Positions 18,105 through 26,741 of a stretch of DNA of 64,000 nucleotides are shown here, in pieces. The DNA comes from Nocardioides kongjuensis (GTDB lineage Bacteria; Actinomycetota; Actinomycetes; Propionibacteriales; Nocardioidaceae): positions 124,001-188,000 of the forward strand of contig NZ_JACCBF010000001.1 in the NCBI RefSeq assembly GCF_013409625.1, written 5' to 3'. Positions within the stretch are counted from its first letter, which is position 1; each line of letters starts with the position of its first letter. The position numbers and the translations under genes were made by a program. The notes under the pieces were generated by a model. That model was not told where the DNA came from and searched no databases. It saw only the letters and a program-made list of their open reading frames with translations.

Positions 18105-19070
18105 ATGGGGAAGGTCCACGCCAGGGTCGACGGACGGCTCCGGGAGTTCGTCGACGCGCAGCAGGTGTTCTTCGTCGCGACCGCGCCGCTCGCCGGTGAC
18201 GGCCACCTGAACCTGTCGCCGCGCGGCATCCCGGGGACCTTCGGCATGCTCGACGAGACCACGTTCGCGTGGCTCGACGGCACCGGCAGTGGCAGCGAGA
18301 CGATCGCCCACCTGCGCGAGAACGGCCGGATCACGGTGATGTTCTGCGCCTTCGGGGGTGCCCCCAACATCGTCCGCTTCCACGGCCGCGGCCGGGTGGC
18401 GACGGTCTACGACGAGGAGTACGCCGGCCTCGCGGCCCGCTTCACCGACCTGCCCGGGGCGCGGGCGGTGGTCGTGGTCGACATCGAGCGGATCTCCGAC
18501 TCGTGCGGCTGGACGGTCCCGCTGATGGAGTACGCCGGTGAGCGGGACCTGCTGGCGCCGTACTTCGAGCGCAAGGGCGTCGACGGCTCCGCCGACTACC
18601 GCCGGCGCAAGAACCGCACCAGCATCGACGGCCTGCCCGCCTTCGACTTCGACCCGCTCGACGAGTGGTCGACGCTCGCGGGCCTGGGCAGGATCCGGGA
18701 GCGGCTCGCGGCGCAGATCGACGGCTGGACCTACCCGGTGTCCTACGCCCTCGCGCTGGACGGCGAGATCGGCCACGTCAACCTGCCGGGCGGGCAGCAC
18801 CGGTTGCCGGGCGTCGTGCTCGCCACCGTGCTCAAGCACGACGGCTCCACCGCGACCCTCGACGTGAGCCGCCAGCAGCTCGACGAGGCGATCACCACCC
18901 TCGCCCCCGCGACCGCCTGCACCGAGGTCGAGCACCCCAACCTCGCCGCCTGGCGGGCGCTGCGCGACGCGCACGACGAGCGCGGCGGCACGATCACGGC
19001 GGTCTTCGTCCGCGACGCGGCCGACCCCGCGTCCTCCACGACCGACGCGACCCTGCGCTCGCTCTGGTGA
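18105..19070 (+). CDS. pyridoxamine 5'-phosphate oxidase-fold family protein
   Basis: 321 residues. The N-terminal half (about 1-145) has the FMN-binding split-barrel pattern of PNPOx-like proteins: FVDAQQVFFVATAPL, GHLNLSPRG, FAWLDGTGSGSETIAHL and RITVMFCAF, followed by RFHGRGRVATVYDEEY. The C-terminal half has no recognised domain. True PNPOx function is unlikely; flavin, F420 or heme binding is possible. It starts 3 bases after ilvD and its stop overlaps the GTG of the next gene, so it may be read through from ilvD. Confidence 0.8.
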   Translation: MGKVHARVDGRLREFVDAQQVFFVATAPLAGDGHLNLSPRGIPGTFGMLDETTFAWLDGTGSGSETIAHLRENGRITVMFCAFGGAPNIVRFHGRGRVATVYDEEYAGLAARFTDLPGARAVVVVDIERISDSCGWTVPLMEYAGERDLLAPYFERKGVDGSADYRRRKNRTSIDGLPAFDFDPLDEWSTLAGLGRIRERLAAQIDGWTYPVSYALALDGEIGHVNLPGGQHRLPGVVLATVLKHDGSTATLDVSRQQLDEAITTLAPATACTEVEHPNLAAWRALRDAHDERGGTITAVFVRDAADPASSTTDATLRSLW

Positions 19071-20035
19071 CCGGGCCGCACCGCGTCGCCGCCGTCCTCA
19101 TCCTGGGGCTGGCGCTGCTGCTCGCCGCGTTCACGGACCCGGGACACACCAACCGGGACCGCGACCGCGCCCCCGCGGCCGCCGTACCTCCGGTGGGACC
19201 GGCCGCCGAGCCCACGCCCGGCACGCCCGCGCCCCCGAACCTGCCCACCGGCACCCCGCGCTGGCGCAGCGAGCGGGTCCTGCCGGACCGCGGCATGCTC
19301 GTCGCCTACTACGGCACGCCCGGCACCGGCTCCCTCGGCGTGCTGGGGGAGACCTCGCCGAGGAAGGCCTTCCGCCGCCTGCAGCGCGCCGCTGCGCCCT
19401 TCGAGCGCCCCGGGCGCCCGGTGCGCCCGGTTTTCGAGCTGATCGTCAGCGTCGCCGACGGCCACCCCGGCAAGGACCGTGACTTCAGCCACGACGTCGG
19501 CCGCGCCGCCGTCCAGGAGTACGTCGACGCGGCCCGCGACCTCGGCGCCCTCCTCGTGCTCGACCTCCAGCCCGGCCGTACCGACTTCCTCGAGGTCGCA
19601 AAGCGCTGGGAGTGGGCCCTGGTGCAGCCCCACGTCAGCCTGGCCATCGACCCCGAGTGGCGCGTACGCCGCGGGCAGCGCCCGGCCCGGGTCATCGGCA
19701 GCGTGGGCGCGGGCGAGGTCAACCGCACCAGCGCCTGGCTCTCGCGGCTCGTCGTCGAGCACGACCTGCCCGAGAAGCTGTTCGTCGTCCACCAGTTCCG
19801 CACCTCGATGGTGCGCCACATCGGCCGGGTCAAGGCGCGCGACGGCCTCCAGCTCCTCCAGCACGTCGACGGCTTCGGCAACCGCGGCCAGAAGCTGGCC
19901 ACCTACCGTGCCGTCGCACGCCCCGACATCTTCGCGATGGGCTTCAAGCTCTTCTACGACGAGGACTACAACCGGATGGGCGCGAAGGCGGTCCACCGGA
20001 TCCGCCCACGGGTCCGGTTCGTCTCGTACCAGTGA
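19067..20035 (+). CDS. secreted protein of unknown function
   Basis: 322 residues from GTG 19067, which overlaps the previous stop by 4 bases. A signal peptide or N-terminal anchor covers about residues 6-22 (VAAVLILGLALLLAAF) without a lipobox Cys, then a proline-rich linker (about 30-62). The remainder contains GMLVAYYGTPGTGSLGVLGE, LLVLDLQPGRTDFLEVA, VSLAIDPEWRV and FAMGFKLFYDED, which read like strand ends of a TIM-type barrel. That fold call is inference. No catalytic signature is recognised. The GNAT gene follows 14 bases downstream. Confidence 0.7.
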   Translation: MTGPHRVAAVLILGLALLLAAFTDPGHTNRDRDRAPAAAVPPVGPAAEPTPGTPAPPNLPTGTPRWRSERVLPDRGMLVAYYGTPGTGSLGVLGETSPRKAFRRLQRAAAPFERPGRPVRPVFELIVSVADGHPGKDRDFSHDVGRAAVQEYVDAARDLGALLVLDLQPGRTDFLEVAKRWEWALVQPHVSLAIDPEWRVRRGQRPARVIGSVGAGEVNRTSAWLSRLVVEHDLPEKLFVVHQFRTSMVRHIGRVKARDGLQLLQHVDGFGNRGQKLATYRAVARPDIFAMGFKLFYDEDYNRMGAKAVHRIRPRVRFVSYQ

Positions 20036-20049
20036 GCGGGAGGGCGTCG

Positions 20050-20757
20050 ATGCAGACCAACGAGCACGGCCAGCGGATCGGTGACCCGGTTCCGGACTGG
20101 GAGCCCCGGCCGTGGCCCGAGCCGGTGCTCCTGCAGGGTCGGTACGTCGCCGTCGAGCCCCTCGGCTCGGCCCGCTACGCCGAGCTGTTCGCGGCGACCT
20201 GCGGCGACGACGACGCCGGCCTGTGGACCTACCGGCCGATCCCCAGGCCGCGGAGCCTGCCCCAGCTGTGGATGCACCTGGCCGCCCACCTCGACGACCC
20301 CGCCATGGTGACCTTCGCCCTCGTCCCGCTGGAGGGCGAGGCCGCGGGTACGGCGGCCGGCATCGCGTCCTACATGCGGATCGATCCCCACCACGGCCAG
20401 GTCGAGGTCGCGGGCGTCCTCCTCGGCCGCGCCCTGCAGCGCACCCGGGCCGCGACCGAGGCGATCCACCTGCTGATGCGCAACGCCTTCGACCTCGGCT
20501 ACCGGCGCTTCGAGTGGAAGTGCGACAGCCTCAACGAGCCGTCACGTCGCGCCGCGCTGCGGCTCGGCTTCGTCGAGGAGGGCCGGTTCCGCAACCACAT
20601 GGTCACCCAGGGTCGCAACCGCGACACCGACTGGTTCTCGCTCACCGACGGCGAGTGGCCCGCCGTCCGCACCGCCCACGAGCGGTGGCTGGACCCGGCC
20701 AACTTCGACGACGAGGGGCGGCAGCGGGTCGCCCTCGCCGCCATGCGAGCCGGGTAG
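20050..20757 (+). CDS. GNAT family N-acetyltransferase
   Basis: 235 residues from ATG 20050, with GGGAGG a few bases upstream. RimL-like GNAT layout: an N-terminal polar segment, then GTAAGIASYMRIDPHHGQVEVAGVLLG, the acetyl-CoA pocket region and ATEAIHLLMRNAFDLGYRRFEWKCDSLNEPSRRAALRLGF, which is diagnostic of the C-terminal half of this family. It probably acetylates an amine on a small molecule or protein; the acceptor is unknown. Confidence 0.88.
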   Translation: MQTNEHGQRIGDPVPDWEPRPWPEPVLLQGRYVAVEPLGSARYAELFAATCGDDDAGLWTYRPIPRPRSLPQLWMHLAAHLDDPAMVTFALVPLEGEAAGTAAGIASYMRIDPHHGQVEVAGVLLGRALQRTRAATEAIHLLMRNAFDLGYRRFEWKCDSLNEPSRRAALRLGFVEEGRFRNHMVTQGRNRDTDWFSLTDGEWPAVRTAHERWLDPANFDDEGRQRVALAAMRAG

Positions 20758-20835
20758 GACCTGGTCCGCCGCTCCGGCCGGCCCGTCCCGCCGCCCCGGG
20801 CGGCGATGTCCTCGCCGAGTGCTTGAGTGGCAGGC

Positions 20836-21252
20836 ATGGACCAGCGGATCAGCTTCATCACCCTCGCGACCGACGACCTCGACGCCACGCGGCGCTTCTA
20901 CCGCGACGGCCTCGGGTGGGTGCCCGAGCTCGACGTGCCGGGCGAGGTGCTCATGTTCAAGGCGGGCCAGCTGCTCGTCCTGTCCTTCTGGGAGCGCGGC
21001 CACTTCGAGGCCGAGGTGGGTGCGACCATGCGCGGCCCGGGCGTCGCCCCGATCACGATCTCCCACAACATGCCCACACCGGCGGGCGTCGACGAGGTGC
21101 TGGAGGCAGCGCGGGCGGCCGGTGCACCGGAGGTGCACGCGGCCGTGGAACGCGACTGGGGCGGCTACTCCGGCTACTTCGCCGATCCCGACGGCTACCG
21201 GTGGGAGGTCGCCCACAACCCGGGACCGGTGGGGGAGGTGGTGCTGCCCTGA
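20836..21252 (+). CDS. VOC family protein (glyoxalase-like)
   Basis: 138 residues from ATG 20836. Two beta-alpha-beta-beta-beta modules: RISFITLATDDLDATRRFYRDGLGW at the start and YSGYFADPDGYRWEVAHNP near the end are classic VOC motifs. The Glu of WEVAHNP is in the metal-ligand position. Substrates in this superfamily vary widely. An alternative GTG lies nine bases upstream. TTGAGT lies 7 bases before the ATG and may be a -10 element. Confidence 0.88.
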   Translation: MDQRISFITLATDDLDATRRFYRDGLGWVPELDVPGEVLMFKAGQLLVLSFWERGHFEAEVGATMRGPGVAPITISHNMPTPAGVDEVLEAARAAGAPEVHAAVERDWGGYSGYFADPDGYRWEVAHNPGPVGEVVLP

Positions 21253-21292
21253 CCGACCGGCCGCAGCTCGACAGCGGGGCGGGCCGGCGGCC

Positions 21293-22165
21293 TCAGGCCA
21301 CCAGCTCGCCGACCTGGCGCAGCACGTCGAGCAGCAGCCGCGACGCCGCGCGCTCGTCGTCGGGGCGGTGCACGGCGAGCAGGGTGCGGTGCATCGGCGG
21401 GTCGAAGCCGCGCGACACCACGCCGGGCAGGGGCGCGCGTCGTGGGTCGAGGCTGTGCCACAGGCAGGAGGCGACGCCGCTGCTGACGGCCGCCAGCCAG
21501 GCGTGCCGCTCGTCGGTCTCGACCGCGACCTCGGGCGCGATCCCGCAGCCCTCGAAGAACGCGTCGAGCGTCGCGCGGCGGTCGGAGCCGGCCGTCGGCA
21601 GCACGAGCGGGACGCTCGCCAGGTCGGCGAAGGTCACGCGTTCGGGCAGGTCGAGGCCCGCGGGGGAGTAGAGCCGCACCTCGGCCCGGCCGATCACGAC
21701 CTGGGGCAGGTCCGCCGGGACCGCGCTGTCGCACAGGCCCAGGTCTGCCCGGCCCGCGGCGACGAGCTCGGCGACCTCGGCCGAGCTGCCGGCGCCGAGC
21801 AGGCGGGCGTGCAGTCGTGCGCCGTGCTCGCGCAGCCCGGCGATGATCGGGATGGCGAGGGCCGCCTGCAGCGTGGGCGAGGCGGCGATGACGAGCGGTG
21901 CCGAGCCCTGGTCGGCGGCGACGGTGGTGCCCAGCCGGTCGATGCTGTGCAGCACGGCACGCGCCCGGTGCACGAAGGTCTGGCCTGCCGGGGTGAGGAT
22001 GACGCCGCGTCCGTCGCGGGCGAACAGCGGCAGGTCCAGCTCGCGCTCGAGCTGCCGGACGGCACGGCTGAGCGCCGGCTGGGCCACGAACAGGGCCGCG
22101 GCGGCGGCCGTCATGCTGCCGCGCTCGGCAGTCGCGACGACGTACCGCAGCTGCTGGATGTTCAT
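21293..22165 (-). CDS. LysR family transcriptional regulator
   Basis: 290 residues from ATG 22165, preceded by GGAGAAGAG. The N-terminal winged HTH (about 1-60) reads MNIQQLRYVVATAERGSMTA, AQPALSRAVRQLERELDLPLF and VILTPAGQTF. The C-terminal periplasmic-binding-like effector domain spans about 90-290. LysR proteins usually control a divergent neighbour, here the secreted SurE-like gene at 22274, through sites in the 108-base gap. The effector is unknown. Confidence 0.92.
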   Translation of the reverse strand: MNIQQLRYVVATAERGSMTAAAAALFVAQPALSRAVRQLERELDLPLFARDGRGVILTPAGQTFVHRARAVLHSIDRLGTTVAADQGSAPLVIAASPTLQAALAIPIIAGLREHGARLHARLLGAGSSAEVAELVAAGRADLGLCDSAVPADLPQVVIGRAEVRLYSPAGLDLPERVTFADLASVPLVLPTAGSDRRATLDAFFEGCGIAPEVAVETDERHAWLAAVSSGVASCLWHSLDPRRAPLPGVVSRGFDPPMHRTLLAVHRPDDERAASRLLLDVLRQVGELVA

Positions 22166-22230
22166 CTCTTCTCCGGGCGGTGCCATGCCGAACAGGTCTT
22201 GGACGCGTGCACGTCCGGGCCCTGAATGTA

Positions 22231-22240
22231 GAACGCGTTC
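22231..22240. promoter_or_regulatory. GAACGCGTTC palindrome in the LysR/SurE divergent gap
   Basis: A 10-bp perfect palindrome 66 bases upstream of the LysR start and 34 bases upstream of the SurE-like start. A second near-palindrome (GGACGCGTGCACGTCC) lies at 22201-22216. Either could be a LysR binding site; the position is the only support. Confidence 0.3.
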
Positions 22241-22273
22241 CACTCGGGTACCACCCTCCACGAGGAGTTCGTG

Positions 22274-23335
22274 ATGCGTCCTGTTCCCTCCCGCCCCCTG
22301 CTCCCGCGCCTGCTGGCCGTCGGCGTCGGCCTCGCTGCCGGTGTCGCCGGCATCGTCGCCGCGTCGCCCGTGACCGCGGCGCCGTCCGAGACGGTGACCG
22401 CCGGGACGACCGCACCGCCCTTGGCCGGCCTCGAGATCCTGCTCACCAACGACGACAGCGCCCGCGGTGCCGACGCCGGGTTCGGCACCGACGGCAAGGG
22501 TCTCTACGTCCTGCGCCGGGCGCTGTGCAACGCCGGAGCCGACGTCCTGGTGGTGGCGCCCTGGTCGCAGCAGAGCGGCGCCGGGGCGCGGATGACCTCG
22601 CCGGGCTTCGCGCCGGTGCCGCTGACCGTCCAGGCGGTGACGGTGCCGGCGGCGTACGCCGGTGACTGCGCCGGTACGTCGACCGGCGGCGCCGTGTTCG
22701 GGGTCTGCGCGTCGGCCGGGCCCTGCTCCTCGACCACGCCGTCGGCCTCGCCCGCCGACGCGGTCAACGTCGGCCTGAGCCGGTTCGCGAAGAACTACTG
22801 GAGCGGCGGCCCGGACGTGGTTCTGTCCGGCACCAACTTCGGCCAGAACATCGGCGCCACGCTCAACCACTCGGGCACGGTCGGCGCGGCGGTCACCGCG
22901 CACGAGTACGCGGTCCCCGCCGTCGCGGTGAGCGCGGAGGTGCCTCGCGAACTGGCGCAGATCCCCAACGTCGCGTTCACGGGCGCGGCCGACTTCACGG
23001 TCAAGCTGCTCGGCGGCCTGGTGAAGCGCAACCTGCTGGCCGACGACCTCGTGCTCAACGTGAACTTCCCGTTCGTCGGGCCCGGAGAGACCCTCGGCCG
23101 CGCGGTCAAGGCCGACGTGGGCCGCAGCAGCGACCTGGGCCTGACCTACGCCGGTGACGTGCCGGCCACGGGCGGCACCTACCTCCTCTCGGCGGGCGCT
23201 CCTGCGACCGAGACCCGGCCCAACGCCGACACGACGGCGCTGGCGGCCAACAACATCCCGGTGACCGCGCTCGACGGCGACTGGGGACGGCCGATGCCGG
23301 TCGGGATCTGGCTGCTGCTGGGCTCGCTGCGCTGA
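22274..23335 (+). CDS. exported SurE-like 5'/3'-nucleotidase
   Basis: 353 residues from ATG 22274, six bases after GAGGAG (a GTG lies 3 bases earlier). Residues 1-36 form a Sec signal peptide (RPLLPRLLAVGVGLAAGVAG, cleavage near TAA-PSE). SurE metal and phosphate motifs follow: EILLTNDDS (Asn59, Asp60, Asp61), VVAPWSQQSGAG, DVVLSGTNFGQNIG and LNHSGTVGAA, then the usual C-terminal VNVNFP. SurE removes phosphate from nucleoside monophosphates and is normally cytosolic, so an exported form suggests scavenging. A cysteine-bearing insert (CAGTSTGGAVFGVCASAGPC) is extra. Confidence 0.88.
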   Translation: MRPVPSRPLLPRLLAVGVGLAAGVAGIVAASPVTAAPSETVTAGTTAPPLAGLEILLTNDDSARGADAGFGTDGKGLYVLRRALCNAGADVLVVAPWSQQSGAGARMTSPGFAPVPLTVQAVTVPAAYAGDCAGTSTGGAVFGVCASAGPCSSTTPSASPADAVNVGLSRFAKNYWSGGPDVVLSGTNFGQNIGATLNHSGTVGAAVTAHEYAVPAVAVSAEVPRELAQIPNVAFTGAADFTVKLLGGLVKRNLLADDLVLNVNFPFVGPGETLGRAVKADVGRSSDLGLTYAGDVPATGGTYLLSAGAPATETRPNADTTALAANNIPVTALDGDWGRPMPVGIWLLLGSLR

Positions 23336-23358
23336 TCCCGCCCTGCCGGGGCGTCCGC

Positions 23359-23364
23359 CAGAAT
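23359..23364 (+). promoter_or_regulatory. -10 element CAGAAT for the CHAD gene
   Basis: CAGAAT is followed by seven bases and GTG 23372. This spacing argues for leaderless transcription and for the GTG rather than the ATG at 23363, which overlaps the hexamer. Confidence 0.4.
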
Positions 23365-23371
23365 GGGAGGT

Positions 23372-24199
23372 GTGGCGGACTCCCCGGCAGGCGACCTGCT
23401 CTCCACGGTGATCGGCGACCTGGTCGCCGACGTCCTCACCGGGCGGGAGCCGGCCCTCGCCGACGAGCCCGACGCGGTCCACCAGCTCCGCACGTCGGTA
23501 CGCCGGCTGCGCAACGTGCTGGCCGGCTTCGGGCGGTACGTCGAGAAGCGGCCGGCGCGGGAGATGCGCGCTCGCCTGGCGTCGTACGGCGCCCTGCTGG
23601 GGGCCGGCCGGGACCTGGAGGTCCGGGCCGAGGACTGTCGACGGGTGCTGGCCGAGCTGGGCCGCACCGACCTCGGGCACGCACTCGTCGATCCGCTGCT
23701 CGCCGCCCACAGCGGGGCGCACGCGGCCCTCGTCGCGTGGCACGCCTCCCCGGACGCGGCGGCCCTGGCTCACCTCCTCGGCATGTGGGGCGAGGAGGTC
23801 CCGCTGGCCGACCGGGCCCGGCGGCACGCCGACCGGGTGACGGATGCGGTGCTGCGCCACGAGGTGCACCGGGTTCTGGACCGGGCCGCCGAGGGCGAGA
23901 CCTCCCACGAGGTCCGCAAGGCCGCGCGCCGGCTGCGCCACGTCGCCGACGCCGTCGGGGACAGGGAGCGGGCAGCCGCGGGCAAGGACATCCAGGGCCG
24001 GCTCGGCGACCACCGGGACGCGCTCCTGCTCGCCGGCCACCTGTGGTCCGCCGGCGCCCCGGCCGTCGTGGTCGCTCATGTCGAGACCGCTGCGAGCCGC
24101 GCCCTGGACGGCCTCCCCGAGGCGATCGCCGCGCTCCGCTCGCTGGCCGGGGGACAGACGAATCCTGAGACTGCAGTCTTGCCATCTGAGACGATGTGA
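23372..24199 (+). CDS. CHAD domain-containing protein
   Basis: 275 residues from GTG 23372. The protein is almost all helix with conserved His and Arg characteristic of CHAD domains: AVHQLRTSVRRLRNVLAGF (His37, Arg40, Arg44, Arg45, Arg47) and, in the second half, THEVRKAARRLRHVADA-type residues (SHEVRKAARRLRH). CHAD domains bind inorganic polyphosphate and often localise to granules. There is no CYTH partner domain in this protein. The last codons contain two of three TGAGAC repeats thought to belong to the ilvB promoter. Confidence 0.88.
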   Translation: MADSPAGDLLSTVIGDLVADVLTGREPALADEPDAVHQLRTSVRRLRNVLAGFGRYVEKRPAREMRARLASYGALLGAGRDLEVRAEDCRRVLAELGRTDLGHALVDPLLAAHSGAHAALVAWHASPDAAALAHLLGMWGEEVPLADRARRHADRVTDAVLRHEVHRVLDRAAEGETSHEVRKAARRLRHVADAVGDRERAAAGKDIQGRLGDHRDALLLAGHLWSAGAPAVVVAHVETAASRALDGLPEAIAALRSLAGGQTNPETAVLPSETM

Positions 24200-24202
24200 G
24201 AC
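24166..24202 (+). promoter_or_regulatory. three phased TGAGAC repeats upstream of ilvBNC
   Basis: TGAGAC occurs at 24166-24171, 24187-24192 and 24197-24202. Start-to-start distances are 21 and 10 bases, so all three lie on the same face of the helix, and they end 29 bases before the -10 hexamer. Two overlap the end of the CHAD gene. This fits an activator or repressor site for the ilvB promoter; a regulator of branched-chain amino acid genes is inferred. Confidence 0.45.
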
Positions 24203-24207
24203 ACTGG

Positions 24208-24237
24208 TTCGACGGCACGACGTGCGGCGGCTACGGT
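24208..24237 (+). promoter_or_regulatory. ilvB leader promoter: -35 TTCGAC, -10 TACGGT
   Basis: TTCGAC (24208-24213), 18-base spacer, TACGGT (24232-24237), then six bases to the ATG of the leader peptide at 24244. Transcription should start at or next to that ATG. Confidence 0.55.
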
Positions 24238-24243
24238 GATTCC

Positions 24244-24285
24244 ATGCATGACCTGCTTCTCGTACGCACCGGACGCGCCGGCTGA
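24244..24285 (+). CDS. ilvB leader (attenuator) peptide, MHDLLLVRTGRAG
   Basis: A 13-residue peptide with four consecutive regulatory codons, Leu-Leu-Leu-Val (CTG CTT CTC GTA), including codons that are rare in this GC-rich genome. It is probably translated from a leaderless message (TACGGT six bases upstream). Ribosome stalling at these codons when leucyl- or valyl-tRNA is scarce would favour an antiterminator over the terminator hairpin at 24327-24359. This is the classical attenuation arrangement described for actinobacterial ilvB operons. The peptide itself needs no other function. Confidence 0.85.
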   Translation: MHDLLLVRTGRAG

Positions 24286-24326
24286 TCCTGACCAGGACAA
24301 TCCGTCAGTCAATCGCCAGCGCGTCC

Positions 24327-24359
24327 ACCCCTCGTTGCCCAGCAACCGAGGGGTTTTTT
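24327..24359 (+). terminator. ilvBNC attenuator terminator
   Basis: The strand ACCCCTCGTTG (24327-24337) pairs with CAA-C-CGAGGGGT (24343-24354, one bulged C) and runs into six T residues (24354-24359). It lies 42 bases after the leader peptide stop and 54 bases before ilvB. It is one of only two hairpins with a clear U tract noticed in this window. Confidence 0.88.
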
Positions 24360-24412
24360 GTTGAGTTACGACCAGCAGATCAGCCCACCACAGCAGACAA
24401 GGAACGACTCGG

Positions 24413-26188
24413 ATGAGTGAGCAGCAGGGCTCGGGCGCCAACTCCCAGCAACACGGCATCACCGGGGCGCAGAGCCTGGTCCGGTCCCTCGAGGCGGCGG
24501 GTGTCACCGACATCTTCGGCATCCCCGGCGGAGCGATCCTCCCGGCGTACGACCCGCTGATGGACAGCAGCATCCGGCACATCCTCGTGCGCCACGAGCA
24601 GGGTGCCGGCCACGCCGCGCAGGGGTACGCCGCCGCGTCCGGCAAGGTCGGCGTCTGCATGGCGACGTCCGGCCCCGGTGCGACCAACCTGGTCACCCCG
24701 CTCGCGGACGCCCACATGGACTCGCTGCCGATGGTCGCGATCACCGGCCAGGTCGGCGCCTCGCTGATCGGCACGGACGCCTTCCAGGAGGCGGACATCC
24801 GCGGCATCACGATGCCGATCACCAAGCACAGCTTCCTGGTGACCGACCCCGCGGAGATCCCCACCAAGATCGCCGAGGCCTTCCACATCGCCTCGACCGG
24901 CCGCCCCGGCCCGGTCCTGGTCGACGTGACGAAGTCCGCGCTGCAGTCCAGCACCACCTTCCAGTGGCCCACCGAGCTGAACCTGCCCGGCTACCGACCG
25001 GTGACCCGGCCGCACGCCAAGCAGATCCGCGAGGCCGCGCGCCTCATGCTCGAGTCGCGCAAGCCGGTCCTGTACGTCGGCGGCGGCACCATCCGGTCCG
25101 GCGCCTCCAAGGAGCTGCTGGCCCTCGCCGAGCTCACCGGCATCCCGGTGGTCACCACGCTGATGGCGCGCGGCGCGTTCCCCGACAGCCACCCGCAGCA
25201 CCTCGGCATGCCCGGCATGCACGGCACCGTGGCGGCCGTCGCGGCGCTGCAGAAGAGCGACCTGATCATCAGCCTCGGTGCCCGCTTCGACGACCGCGTC
25301 ACCGGCAACCTCGACTCGTTCGCGCCCGGTGCGAAGGTCATCCACGCCGACATCGACCCGGCCGAGATCGGCAAGAACCGCTACGCCGACGTCCCGATCG
25401 TGGGCGACGTGCGCGAGGTGCTGGTCGACCTGATCACCACCCTGCGCACCGAGCAGGAGGCCGGCAACACGGGTGACTACGAGGGCTGGGTCGCGTTCTG
25501 CGCCGGGGTGAAGAAGAAGTACCCGCTCGGCTACGACCGTCCCACCGACGGCGGCCTCGCGCCGCAGTACGTCCTCGAGCGACTCGGCGTCATCTCCGGC
25601 CCCGACACGATCTACACCGCGGGCGTCGGCCAGCACCAGATGTGGGCCGCGCACTTCGTCGGCTACGAGCGCCCCAACACCTGGATCAACTCCGGCGGTC
25701 TCGGCACCATGGGCTTCTCGGTCCCGGCCGCGATGGGTGCCAAGGTCGCCATGCCCGACCAGACCGTGTGGTCGGTCGACGGCGACGGCTGCTTCCAGAT
25801 GACCAACCAGGAGCTCGCCACCTGCGCGATCAACAACATCCCGATCAAGGTCGCGGTCATCAACAACGAGTCGCTCGGCATGGTGCGCCAGTGGCAGACG
25901 CTGTTCTACAACTCGCGCTACTCCAACACCGACCTGCACTCGAAGCGGATCCCGGACTTCGTCAAGCTGGCCGACGCCTACGGCTGCGTGGGCCTGGCCT
26001 GCGAGTCGCCCGACGACGTCGACGCGACCATCCAGAAGGCGATGGAGATCAACGACGTGCCCGTCGTCGTCGACTTCCGGGTGCACCGCGACGCCATGGT
26101 GTGGCCGATGGTGGCCGCCGGCACCAGCAACGACGACATCAAGTACGCGCGGGACCTCGCGCCCCAGTTCGACGAGGACGACCTCTGA
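24413..26188 (+). CDS. ilvB: acetolactate synthase, large catalytic subunit
   Basis: 591 residues. A thiamine-diphosphate enzyme that condenses two pyruvates, or pyruvate with 2-ketobutyrate, in the first common step of branched-chain amino acid synthesis. Visible are the N-terminal [17 protein letters not shown] and [13 protein letters not shown], the catalytic Glu in [14 protein letters not shown], the FAD-region [10 protein letters not shown], and the ThDP motif [15 protein letters not shown] with a downstream [17 protein letters not shown] (24399-24403) stands nine bases before ATG. The ilvN ATG overlaps the stop by one base, which couples the two subunits. It is regulated by the leader peptide and attenuator upstream. 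Confidence 0.97.
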   Translation: MSEQQGSGANSQQHGITGAQSLVRSLEAAGVTDIFGIPGGAILPAYDPLMDSSIRHILVRHEQGAGHAAQGYAAASGKVGVCMATSGPGATNLVTPLADAHMDSLPMVAITGQVGASLIGTDAFQEADIRGITMPITKHSFLVTDPAEIPTKIAEAFHIASTGRPGPVLVDVTKSALQSSTTFQWPTELNLPGYRPVTRPHAKQIREAARLMLESRKPVLYVGGGTIRSGASKELLALAELTGIPVVTTLMARGAFPDSHPQHLGMPGMHGTVAAVAALQKSDLIISLGARFDDRVTGNLDSFAPGAKVIHADIDPAEIGKNRYADVPIVGDVREVLVDLITTLRTEQEAGNTGDYEGWVAFCAGVKKKYPLGYDRPTDGGLAPQYVLERLGVISGPDTIYTAGVGQHQMWAAHFVGYERPNTWINSGGLGTMGFSVPAAMGAKVAMPDQTVWSVDGDGCFQMTNQELATCAINNIPIKVAVINNESLGMVRQWQTLFYNSRYSNTDLHSKRIPDFVKLADAYGCVGLACESPDDVDATIQKAMEINDVPVVVDFRVHRDAMVWPMVAAGTSNDDIKYARDLAPQFDEDDL

Positions 26189-26727
26189 TGGCCAAGCACA
26201 CCCTGTCCGTCCTCGTCGAGGACAAGCCCGGAGTCCTGGCGCGCATCTCCGCGCTGTTCAGCCGCCGCGGCTTCAACATCGAGTCGCTGGCGGTCGGCCC
26301 GACCGAGCACGACGAGATCTCGCGGATGACGATCGTGGTCAACGTCGACTCCTCGCCGCTCGAGCAGGTCACCAAGCAGCTCAACAAGCTGGTCGAGGTC
26401 ATCAAGATCGTCGAGCTCGACCCGACGGCCTCGGTCAACCGGGAGCTGGTGCTGGTCAAGGTCGCCGCCACGGCGGAGAACCGCGGCGAGGTCCTCGACA
26501 TCGTCCAGCTGTTCAAGGCGAAGGTCATCGACGTCGCCTCGGACGCCATCACCATGCAGATCGTCGGCAACGACGGCAAGATCTCCGACTTCCTGCGCGT
26601 GCTGGAGCCCTTCGGGATCCGCGAGCTCGTGCAGTCCGGCATGGTGGCCATCGGCCGCGGGCCGCGCTCCATCTCGGAGCGCAGCAAGCCCGTCGCCGTA
26701 CCGGTGCCGCCCGCCGCCAACGCCTGA
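26188..26727 (+). CDS. ilvN: acetolactate synthase, small regulatory subunit
   Basis: 179 residues from ATG 26188. The N-terminal ACT domain (about 4-80: TLSVLVEDKPGVLARISALFSRRGFNIESL) binds valine for feedback inhibition, and the C-terminal ALS-ss domain (about 85-160: LVKVAATAENRGEVLDIVQLF, EPFGIRELVQSG) contacts IlvB. Length is standard for actinobacteria. It is translationally coupled to ilvB and lies 74 bases ahead of ilvC with a small hairpin between. Confidence 0.96.
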   Translation: MAKHTLSVLVEDKPGVLARISALFSRRGFNIESLAVGPTEHDEISRMTIVVNVDSSPLEQVTKQLNKLVEVIKIVELDPTASVNRELVLVKVAATAENRGEVLDIVQLFKAKVIDVASDAITMQIVGNDGKISDFLRVLEPFGIRELVQSGMVAIGRGPRSISERSKPVAVPVPPAANA

Positions 26728-26741
26728 AAACACCCCACCCC

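Noticed and set aside
16119..18974. A 951-codon open frame antisense to ilvD and its neighbour
   Set aside because: It mirrors the third-position GC bias of ilvD; its translation is low-complexity Arg/Val/Gly/Asp-rich and has no domain or start signal.
23363..23371. ATG 23363 as start of the CHAD protein
   Set aside because: It overlaps the CAGAAT hexamer; GTG 23372 has the spacing seen for other leaderless genes. Both remain possible, but the GTG is favoured.
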